NCBI GenBank assembly: GCA_035720425.1
Contig: DASTOB010000119.1
Location: 32,674-96,673 of the forward strand
Origin: DASTOB01 sp035720425
GTDB lineage: Bacteria; Chloroflexota; Limnocylindria; Limnocylindrales; CSP1-4
Reading direction: 5' to 3'
Length of the DNA: 64,000 nucleotides
A program made the translations under genes and the position numbers. How positions within the stretch are numbered: position 1 is the stretch's first letter; each line of letters begins with the position of its first letter. The notes beneath the pieces are model-generated. The model made no database searches, had not been told where the DNA came from, and saw nothing but the letters and a program-made list of their open reading frames with translations. This document shows, one piece after another, positions 26,160 through 33,247 of the stretch.

Positions 26160-27389
26160 ATGAGCGAGCACGCGACTTCCCGCATCACGGCCGAGTTGAG
26201 TCGGCGTCGGTTCCTCCAGGGGACGACCCTTGTCGGCTTCGGGGCCTTCCTCGCCGCCTGCAGCGGCGGTTCGTCACCTTCCCCGACCGGTGCGGCTTCG
26301 CCGGCACCCGGCGACACGACTCCGCCCTCGACCGGACCCCAGGAGCCGACCGGTCCGCTCAACTTCGCCAACTGGGATGCGTACATCGACGTCGAGGACG
26401 ACGGCGTGACCTCGCCGACGCTCGTCGAATTCACCGAGACGTACGGCGTCGAAGTGAACTACGCGAATGCCCAAATCGAGGACAACGCGGGCTTCGTGGC
26501 CACGATCCGGCCCCAGCTCCAGGCCGGGGTCGATACCGGCTGGGACCTCATCGTCCTGACCGACTGGATGGCCGCCAAGATCGTCGAGGCCGGCTGGGCC
26601 GAGAAGATCGACGAGGCCAACATCCCCGACGCGGTCGCCAACCTGCGCGACGAGCTGAAGGGCCTGCCGTGGGATCCCAACCAGGAGTACCACTACCCGT
26701 GGCAGTCCGGTGCAACCGGCATCGGCTACAACAGCGTGTCGACCGGTCGCGAGCTGACCAAGGTGGCCGACCTGTTCGATCCGGCGTTCGCGACGAAGGT
26801 GACCCTGCTCAACGAGGTGCGCGACACACTGTCGCTCATCCACCGCATGCTCCAGGCGCAGGGTCTCGCCTCGGACAATCCGTCGGAGGAGCTGACGGTC
26901 GAGGACGCCCAGGCGGTCGTGGACTACGTCCTGCCGTTTGTCGACAGCGGGCACATCCGCGCGTTCACCGGCAACGAGTACCTGGCCGACTTCGGCACCG
27001 GGACGACGTGGGCGGCGATCGTGTGGTCCGGCGACCTCGCCTCGTCGGCCGGTCCGGACGACGTGTTCGTCTACCCGGAGGAGGGCTCGAACATCTGGAC
27101 CGACAACATGCTCATCCCGAAGGGCGCCAAGAACAAGTACACCGCCGAGCTGATGATCAACTGGGTCTACGACGTCGAGCGCGCCGCGCGGCTTGCGAAC
27201 TGGATCTACTACATCAGCCCGGTCAACGGCGTCGCCGACGCGATCACGGAGCTCGATCCGGAGGCCGGCGACAACCCGCTGCTGTTCCCGCCCGCTGACG
27301 TGGTGGCCAACCAGCATCCGCTTCCGAACTGGAGCGAGGCAGACGAGTCGGCCATCCTCGACCTGTTCTCGACCCTGACCGGCGAGTAA
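26160..27389 (+). CDS. potD: Polyamine ABC transporter substrate-binding lipoprotein with Tat signal
   Basis: A 409-residue extracellular binding protein preceded by a GGAGAGGAG ribosome site. The N-terminus has a twin-arginine motif (SRRRFLQ, residues 14-20) and a lipobox ending at Cys34 (FGAFLAAC). It would therefore be folded before Tat export and then lipid-anchored. A Ser/Pro/Thr linker follows. The binding fold begins GPLNFANWDAYID, and the ligand-site acidic and aromatic residues typical of PotD/PotF are present (WDLIVLTDWM, YPWQSGATGIGYN, VWSGDL). It should deliver putrescine or spermidine to PotB-PotC. Confidence 0.92.
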   Translation: MSEHATSRITAELSRRRFLQGTTLVGFGAFLAACSGGSSPSPTGAASPAPGDTTPPSTGPQEPTGPLNFANWDAYIDVEDDGVTSPTLVEFTETYGVEVNYANAQIEDNAGFVATIRPQLQAGVDTGWDLIVLTDWMAAKIVEAGWAEKIDEANIPDAVANLRDELKGLPWDPNQEYHYPWQSGATGIGYNSVSTGRELTKVADLFDPAFATKVTLLNEVRDTLSLIHRMLQAQGLASDNPSEELTVEDAQAVVDYVLPFVDSGHIRAFTGNEYLADFGTGTTWAAIVWSGDLASSAGPDDVFVYPEEGSNIWTDNMLIPKGAKNKYTAELMINWVYDVERAARLANWIYYISPVNGVADAITELDPEAGDNPLLFPPADVVANQHPLPNWSEADESAILDLFSTLTGE

Positions 27390-27426
27390 CCGCCGGCGAC
27401 TGACTCACGGCTGGGCGAGGGGCGCG

Positions 27427-28455
27427 ATGCGCCGGCCGCGCTGGCTGATCCCGTGGCTGCTCATGGCCCCGGGCCTGCTGTGGCTGCTCGCGTTCTTCGT
27501 CCTGCCGAACATCCAGATGGTCGCCATGTCCCTCTCGTCGGGGACGATCGGGACCGGGTTTCAGCTCACGTGGGACTTTGACAACTACGTCGGCGCATTC
27601 GGGCGGTTTCCGGACAACTTCCGGAACTCGCTCGTCTACGGCGGCCTGGCGACGCTGCTGACCTTCCTGATCGGCTACCCGCTCGCCTACGGCATCGCCG
27701 TTCGTGGCGGGCGCTACAAGAACCTGCTCCTCTTCCTCGTCATCGCCCCGTTCTTCACGAGCTTTCTCATCCGGGTCATCTCGTGGCGGATCATCCTCGG
27801 TGACAACGGCCCGATCATCGCCGTCGTCCGTGACGCGCTGTCGCTCGTGCCGGCCAACTTCTCGATCATCAACACGCCGCTCGCGGTCGTGTCCGGTCTT
27901 ACCTACCAGTTCCTGCCGTTCATGGTCCTCCCGCTGTACGTGTCGCTCGAAAAGATCGATCACCGCCTCATCGAGGCCGCCCGCGACCTCTACGCCGGGC
28001 CATGGCGACGCGGCGGGCTCGTGGTGGGCGGCGCCGGCGGGGCGGCCCTCGTCGGCGTGCTCCTGTTCGCCCTCGGTTACGCGGACCCGTCGCTCGACGG
28101 CCTCGTCGGCTCTCTGCCGGCCATGGTCGTCGGTGGGCTCGCCGGCGCGGCGATCGGCTCGCTCCTCGTGTCGGAGTCGTTCGTCCGGGTCACCTTCCCC
28201 CTCAGCCTGCCCGGCGTGTTCGCCGGCTCGATCCTCGTGTTCATCCCGTCCATCGGCGACTTCGTCAACGCCGAGCTGCTCGGTAACCCGAAGACGCAGA
28301 TGGTCGGCAACGTCATCCAGGGTCGCTTCCTCCAGCAGAACGACTACCCCACCGCGGCGGCGCTGTCGTTCATCCTCATGGCCGCGATCCTCGTCGCGAT
28401 TGCGATCTACGCGCGCGTCCTCGGGACCGAGGAACTGACCGGGGGTCGCGCGTGA
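27427..28455 (+). CDS. potB: Polyamine ABC transporter permease PotB with an insertion in the EAA loop
   Basis: A 342-residue permease, about 55-60 residues longer than ordinary PotB. The flanks align well with the family (PGLLWLLAFFVLPNIQMVAM; VLPLYVSLEKIDHRLIEAAR; VRVTFPLSLPGVFAGSILVF). The EAA coupling loop, normally EAA-DLGAS-FxRVxxPLxxPG without interruption, is split after EAARDLYAGPWRR. About 56 residues (195-250) containing two glycine-rich hydrophobic stretches (GLVVGGAGGAALVGVLLFAL, SLPAMVVGGLAGAAIGSLLV) are inserted before FVRVTFPLSLPG. The insertion is in frame and the rest is intact, so the protein is probably functional. The stop overlaps the potC start (GTGA). Confidence 0.9.
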   Translation: MRRPRWLIPWLLMAPGLLWLLAFFVLPNIQMVAMSLSSGTIGTGFQLTWDFDNYVGAFGRFPDNFRNSLVYGGLATLLTFLIGYPLAYGIAVRGGRYKNLLLFLVIAPFFTSFLIRVISWRIILGDNGPIIAVVRDALSLVPANFSIINTPLAVVSGLTYQFLPFMVLPLYVSLEKIDHRLIEAARDLYAGPWRRGGLVVGGAGGAALVGVLLFALGYADPSLDGLVGSLPAMVVGGLAGAAIGSLLVSESFVRVTFPLSLPGVFAGSILVFIPSIGDFVNAELLGNPKTQMVGNVIQGRFLQQNDYPTAAALSFILMAAILVAIAIYARVLGTEELTGGRA

Positions 28456-29318
28456 GCACGACGCGCCGGATCCGCGCCTTCGTCGATCGCTGGGCCGTCC
28501 CCGCGTTCACGGCCCTCGTAATCGGCTACCTGCTCCTGCCGGTCGCGATCATGATCGCCTTCTCGTTCAACGACCCGCCCGGCCGCTTCAACTTCGTGTG
28601 GGGCGAGTTCTCGCTCGCCGCCTGGGGCAACCCGCTCGGCCGACCTCGCCTCGAGGACGCGATCACGACGAGCCTCGGCGTCGCGTTCGTGTCGACCATC
28701 GCCGCGACGTCGCTCGGAACGCTCATCGCACTCGCCCTGTCGCGGTACCAGTTCCGCGGCCAGGGCGCGACGAACCTGTTCATCTTCGTGCCAATGGCGA
28801 CTCCGGAGATCGTGCTCGGGGCGAGCCTGCTCACGCTGTTCGTCGCGACCGCCCAGGAGCCGCTCCGGACGCTGACCGGCGGGGCGCTGTTCCCGCTCGG
28901 GTTCCAGACCATCCTCGTCGCCCACATCATGTTCAACATCAGCTACGTCGTCGTCACCGTCCGCGCCCGCCTCCAGGGCTTTGACCGGCGGCTCGAGGAA
29001 GCGGCCATGGACCTCGGGGCGAACGAGTGGTCGACCTTCTGGCGGGTCACGTTCCCGCTCATCTTCCCGGGCATCATGGCCGCCGCCCTGCTCGCCTTTT
29101 CCCTGTCGATCGACGACTTCATCATCACGACGTTCACGGCAGGCACGTCGAACACGTTCCCGATCTGGGTCTGGGCGAGCATTCGCAACAACCTGCCGCC
29201 GCAGATCCACGTGATCGGGACGATCATCTTCGTCGTCGCTGTCGGGCTCGTCGTGATCTCGACGATCGTCGGCAACCGGAACAACCGCGCCGCCGGCGCC
29301 GTGCTCGCTCCCCGCTGA
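28452..29318 (+). CDS. potC: Polyamine ABC transporter permease PotC
   Basis: A 288-residue inner-membrane permease starting with GTG 28452 inside the potB stop. It has six hydrophobic segments and the PotC hallmarks LLPVAIMIAFSFND and FSLSIDDFIITTFTAG. The EAA loop is intact (RLEEAAMDLGANEWSTFWRV then TFPLIFPGI), in contrast to its partner PotB. It forms the heterodimeric channel with PotB and contacts PotA. The aminotransferase gene follows after 26 bases. Confidence 0.95.
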   Translation: MSTTRRIRAFVDRWAVPAFTALVIGYLLLPVAIMIAFSFNDPPGRFNFVWGEFSLAAWGNPLGRPRLEDAITTSLGVAFVSTIAATSLGTLIALALSRYQFRGQGATNLFIFVPMATPEIVLGASLLTLFVATAQEPLRTLTGGALFPLGFQTILVAHIMFNISYVVVTVRARLQGFDRRLEEAAMDLGANEWSTFWRVTFPLIFPGIMAAALLAFSLSIDDFIITTFTAGTSNTFPIWVWASIRNNLPPQIHVIGTIIFVVAVGLVVISTIVGNRNNRAAGAVLAPR

Positions 29319-29344
29319 TCCGGAACCCGGAAAGGACCGTTCCC

Positions 29345-30697
29345 ATGGTCGACACCGCCGAACCCGCCGCTGCCACCGCGTCTGCCGCTGAAGCCGCGTC
29401 CGCCGCCGCGCCGCTCCCCGACCGGTCCGTCGTGCCGGCCGTGTGGAGCCGGATCACGAACCTCATCGTCGAGCGCGGCGAGGGCTCGTGGCTCGTCACC
29501 CGGGACGGCGAGCGGTACCTCGACTACAGCTCCGGAATCGGGGTCACGAACACCGGGCACGCCCACCCCCGGGTGGCGGCGGCGATCGCGGACCAGGCGA
29601 GCCGGCTCATCCACGGCCAGCAGAACATCGTCTTCCACGAACCCGGGCTCCGGCTGTACGACCGGCTGGCCGGACTGCTGCCGGGCGGCCCGTGGCAGGC
29701 GTTCCTGTCGAACTCGGGGGCGGAGGCGGTCGAGGCGGCGGTCAAGCTCGCCCGGGTCGCCACGGGACGGCCGTCGGTCGTCGCCTTCCGCGGCGGCTTT
29801 CACGGCCGGACCGCCCAGGCGATGGCGCTCACGAGCGCCAAGGACGTTTACCGGGTGGCCTTCGAGCCACTGCCGGGGTCCGTCTATCACACCCCCTTCC
29901 CGTACTGCTACCGGGCACCCGGCGGCGCGCACGACCCGGCCGCCTGCACGTGCTCGTGGGAGGCGGACCTCGAGCTCCTCTTCCACCAGCTCGTCGACCC
30001 GGCCCGGGTGGCGGCGGTCATCGTCGAGCCGGTCCTCGGCGAGGGCGGCTACGTCGTCCCGCCGCCGACGTTCCTGCCCCGCCTGCGCGAGATCACTCGC
30101 CGCCACGGCATCCTCCTCGTGGCCGACGAGATCCAGACCGGCTACGGCCGGACCGGTCGGGTCTTCGCGATCGAGCACAGCGGGGTCGAGCCGGACATCC
30201 TGGTCATGGCCAAGGGCATCGCGTCGGGACTCCCCCTGTCGGGCATCCTCGCCCGGCGCGAGCTCGTCGAGCGCTGGACGCCGGGCTCGCACGGCGGGAC
30301 GTACGGCGGCAACGTCGTCGCCTGCGCCGCCGCGCTGGCCACGCTCGACGTGATCCGCGACGAGGACCTCGTTGCCAACGCTGCGGCGCGCGGGGCGCAG
30401 TTCCTGGCCGGGCTGCGCGAGTTCGCGGCCGGCCACGACGTGATCGGCGACGTCCGCGGCCTCGGGCTCATGCTCGCCCTCGAGTTCGTCCGACCGCGCG
30501 AGGGCGACGGCCGCGTGCCGGACGCCGCGCTCACCAAGCGGGTCATCGCCGAGGCGCTCGAGCGCCGGCTCATCGTCCTGTCCGCCGGCACGTTCGCCAA
30601 CGTCGTGCGGATCATCCCGCCGCTCGTGACGACCACGGAAGAGGTCGGCCTCGCCCTCGGCATCCTCGAGGAGAGCCTCGCCGCGGCCGTCGCCTGA
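29345..30697 (+). CDS. Class III PLP aminotransferase, 4-aminobutyrate/putrescine type
   Basis: A 450-residue aminotransferase of fold type I. After an Ala-rich leader, the family blocks are clear: YLDYSSGIGVTNTGHAHPRV, SNSGAEAVEAAVKLAR, GGFHGRTAQAMALT, the acidic VADEIQTGYGRTG and the PLP lysine in MAKGIASGLPLSG. The sequence is closest to 4-aminobutyrate (GabT) and putrescine aminotransferases. Its position directly after potC suggests it removes the amino group of imported polyamines or of GABA. A short AACY-type Cys insertion (CYRAPGGAHDPAACTCSWE) is usual for this subgroup. Confidence 0.9.
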   Translation: MVDTAEPAAATASAAEAASAAAPLPDRSVVPAVWSRITNLIVERGEGSWLVTRDGERYLDYSSGIGVTNTGHAHPRVAAAIADQASRLIHGQQNIVFHEPGLRLYDRLAGLLPGGPWQAFLSNSGAEAVEAAVKLARVATGRPSVVAFRGGFHGRTAQAMALTSAKDVYRVAFEPLPGSVYHTPFPYCYRAPGGAHDPAACTCSWEADLELLFHQLVDPARVAAVIVEPVLGEGGYVVPPPTFLPRLREITRRHGILLVADEIQTGYGRTGRVFAIEHSGVEPDILVMAKGIASGLPLSGILARRELVERWTPGSHGGTYGGNVVACAAALATLDVIRDEDLVANAAARGAQFLAGLREFAAGHDVIGDVRGLGLMLALEFVRPREGDGRVPDAALTKRVIAEALERRLIVLSAGTFANVVRIIPPLVTTTEEVGLALGILEESLAAAVA

Positions 30698-30700
30698 GTC

Positions 30701-31108
30701 GTGGACAGCCATCGTCTCGACGCCTTCGCCGCCGCGCTCGACCGGATCCGCGTGGAGGACCTGTTCAGCCTCGCGGCCCGCCCGGCAGACCCGGACCTGC
30801 GCGTCGCCGCCCGCGAGGAGGCGGCGCGACTGGCGGAACAGGCCGGGCGGAGCGTGGAGCTTGCCGCCACCCACGAGCGGATCGAGCGCTACGTCCTCGC
30901 CCTGTTCAATGCCTCGACCCTCCAGCCGGGCTGGATGGAGGCGAATTGGGGCCGGCCGGGCAGCGCGGCCGACCGCGCGCACCTTGCGGCATCCCTGCGC
31001 GACGCGGTCACCGCCCTGTCCGTCGAGGATCTCGTGCCGTCATGGATCGTCGACGAGCTGCTCGGCCCGTGGGCGACGCTCCTCGAGGACGATACGGTCA
31101 GCCGTTGA
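30701..31108 (+). CDS. Hypothetical protein at the end of the polyamine operon
   Basis: A 135-residue protein starting with GTG 30701, three bases after the aminotransferase stop. It is acidic and helical (LDAFAAALDRIRVEDLFSLA, ERIERYVLALFN), and I recognise no family. The tight spacing indicates co-transcription with the pot-aminotransferase genes. Its end overlaps the convergent secreted-protein gene by 11 bases. Confidence 0.6.
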   Translation: MDSHRLDAFAAALDRIRVEDLFSLAARPADPDLRVAAREEAARLAEQAGRSVELAATHERIERYVLALFNASTLQPGWMEANWGRPGSAADRAHLAASLRDAVTALSVEDLVPSWIVDELLGPWATLLEDDTVSR

Positions 31109-32312
31109 CGAAGCCGGTCGTGTCGACGACCTCGAAGTTCGCCCCGACGATCGCGTGGAGGTCGTGCAGCTCATCGTCGTCCCAGCCGGAGCTCGGGGCG
31201 CCGGTGATGTACCAAGCGGCGCCGTTGTCGGCGAGGATCGCCCCGTAGCGCTGGAGCGCGACGAGCACGACCCGCGCCTGGGGGCCGAAGCCGGAGAGGT
31301 CGACGTCGCTTCGGAGGCGCACCCGCAGGCCCATCGGCGGATACGTCGCGCACGACCCGGAGCCGGCCTCGTGGCGGGCGGGGTACACGTACCCGTCGCA
31401 CGTCCGCGAGGCGGTGAACCGGATGGCATGGCGGATCTCGCCGGCGGCCACCTCCTCGTGGCGGACGAGGCCCGGGAAGATCGGCAGGCCGGCAGCGTCG
31501 GCGCTCGTCCACGTCTCCGGGCGGAGGGCATTCGAGCGGAGATCCCACGTCGCCCCAGAGCCCGCCGTCCAGGAACCGCCCGTCGAGGACGCGGCGAACA
31601 GCTCGTACAGGCGACACTCGTTCGTCTCGACCATGAGCAGGTGCCGGTCCGATCCGCCCTCGATGCGCGGGCTCGCGGGGATCGGATACCCGACGTGATC
31701 CGACTCATCGTCGTACTCGAACGACACCGTCGAGCGCGGCGTCGACGCGCCGACGACGTTGTACGGGATCCCGTAGCCGCCGCCGTTGCTGAAGTCCGGG
31801 TGGAGCGGCTTGTCGAGCCCGATCGCCGCGACCATCGTCGCCGAGTTGGCCGCCACTGGGAGCGTGTCAACGGGCCGGTTCCAGACGTTCGACGCGGGGA
31901 AGATCGGGCAGGCCGACAGGGGCGGAATCGCGGGTGGCGGCGTGACCGGCGCCGCCGTCGGCGTCACTGCGCTTGGTGCCGCTGTGGTCGGCGCCGCCGT
32001 GGGCGTCGCCGGTGTCGCGGAGGTCGCGGACGGTTTGGCGGACGACGGGACGGCTGAAGCCGCGGCGGCCGACGGCGACGGGGCGACCGATGTGGGCGGG
32101 ACGGCCGACGACGATGGGGCGGCCGACGACGCGGCGGCCGACGACGATGTCGGCCGTGGCAGGCCCGACGCCGGCGCGCCGGCGGTGGCACCCGGCAGCG
32201 CGCGCGCCGTCGCGGGATCGCGATCCGGGTCGGCCGGACCGGCCACCGCGTCGGACGCGAGCGTCACGAGGACGACGAGCGCCGCGAGATCGACGAGCCG
32301 GAGCCTTCTCAC
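31098..32312 (-). CDS. Secreted protein with long Ser/Ala/Pro/Thr linker, function unknown
   Basis: A 404-residue exported protein. Residues 1-24 are a signal peptide (LVDLAALVVLVTLASDAVAG, cleavage after AVA likely). Residues 35-130 are a low-complexity Ser/Ala/Pro/Thr linker. The C-terminal 270 residues are a globular domain beginning CPIFPASNVWNRPVDTLPV, with Trp-, Tyr- and Asp-rich motifs (PHPDFSNGGGYGIPYNVV-like, DESDHVGYPIP, DRHLLMVE, ARHEAGSGSC). Similar C-terminal domains occur in exported proteins of actinobacteria and Chloroflexota. The linker resembles a wall-spanning stalk. No catalytic site could be named. Confidence 0.75.
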   Translation of the reverse strand: MRRLRLVDLAALVVLVTLASDAVAGPADPDRDPATARALPGATAGAPASGLPRPTSSSAAASSAAPSSSAVPPTSVAPSPSAAAASAVPSSAKPSATSATPATPTAAPTTAAPSAVTPTAAPVTPPPAIPPLSACPIFPASNVWNRPVDTLPVAANSATMVAAIGLDKPLHPDFSNGGGYGIPYNVVGASTPRSTVSFEYDDESDHVGYPIPASPRIEGGSDRHLLMVETNECRLYELFAASSTGGSWTAGSGATWDLRSNALRPETWTSADAAGLPIFPGLVRHEEVAAGEIRHAIRFTASRTCDGYVYPARHEAGSGSCATYPPMGLRVRLRSDVDLSGFGPQARVVLVALQRYGAILADNGAAWYITGAPSSGWDDDELHDLHAIVGANFEVVDTTGFVNG

Positions 32313-32401
32313 CCGGCCAATCTAGGTTCGGCCCGCCGGCACAACCCCGGCCCGATGGTCCCGGACGGGTCAGCCGATCGCGCCGGTGCGCGAACGCGAC
32401 G

Positions 32402-33247
32402 TCACACGCTGACGAGGCGTCGCCGAACCTCCTCGTGCAGGTGACCGTTGGTGGCGAGGAACGTCCCGCTGTCGATCGCCCGGTGCCCGTCGAAGTCGGT
32501 CACCCGTCCACCCGCCTCCTCGATGAGGAGCATCGGCGCGGCGGCGTCCCAGGGCGACAGGCCCACCTCGACCATCGCTTCGGCGGCACCCTCGGCAAGG
32601 AGCGCGTACCCCCAGAAGTCACCGAACCCTCGCTCGCGCCAGACGTCGCCGAGGAGGGACGGGAAGCCGGGTGCGCGGCCGGATCGCTCGATCTCGTGGC
32701 CGGAGCCGTACAGGACCTGCGCGTCGGGCAGGGCGATGATCTCCGATACGCGAATCCGTCGCGGATCCGGCTCCCAGGGCGATCGCGCCCACGCTCCCCC
32801 GCCCCGCCGCGCCCACCAGCGCTCGCGCAGCGCCGGCGCGGACAGGACGGCGGCCTGCAACTCCCCGTCGCGCTCCACGGCGAGGAGCGTGCCGAACAGC
32901 GGGATGCCACGGATGAAGTTGTGGGTCCCGTCGATCGGGTCGATATACCAGCGGGTGCGTGCCGAGGCGGCCTCGATGCCGTACTCCTCGCCGACGAGTC
33001 CGTGATCGGGGAACGCGGCCAGGATACGGGCCCGGATCTCGCGCTCGATCGCCGTGTCGGCGTCGGTGACGAACGTCCGATCCGGCTTCGTCGAGACGAC
33101 GAGGTCGCGCCGGAAGTGGCGCTGCGCGAGCACGTCCGAGGCGTCGCAGGCCTCGTGGGCCACCGCGAGCCAGCGCTCGAGCTCCTCGGCCGGCGCACGG
33201 GCGAGCGAGGCCGACCACGCGGCGCCGAAGCGCGGCACCTCGGTCAC
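32402..33247 (-). CDS. Inositol-monophosphatase-family phosphatase (histidinol-phosphatase-like)
   Basis: A 281-residue Mg-dependent phosphatase. I start at GTG 33247, whose GTGA overlaps the stop of the upstream oxidoreductase gene. Metal-site motifs are complete: DADTAIEREIRARI, the GEEYG acid pair, WYIDPIDGTHNFIRGIPLF and SPWDAAAPMLLIEEAGGRVT. The DGTHNF form is common in HisN-type histidinol phosphatases, but inositol or sugar phosphates are equally possible. Coupling to an FAD-GcvT protein and nearby kinases suggests a role in the catabolic island rather than histidine synthesis. Confidence 0.88.
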   Translation of the reverse strand: MTEVPRFGAAWSASLARAPAEELERWLAVAHEACDASDVLAQRHFRRDLVVSTKPDRTFVTDADTAIEREIRARILAAFPDHGLVGEEYGIEAASARTRWYIDPIDGTHNFIRGIPLFGTLLAVERDGELQAAVLSAPALRERWWARRGGGAWARSPWEPDPRRIRVSEIIALPDAQVLYGSGHEIERSGRAPGFPSLLGDVWRERGFGDFWGYALLAEGAAEAMVEVGLSPWDAAAPMLLIEEAGGRVTDFDGHRAIDSGTFLATNGHLHEEVRRRLVSV

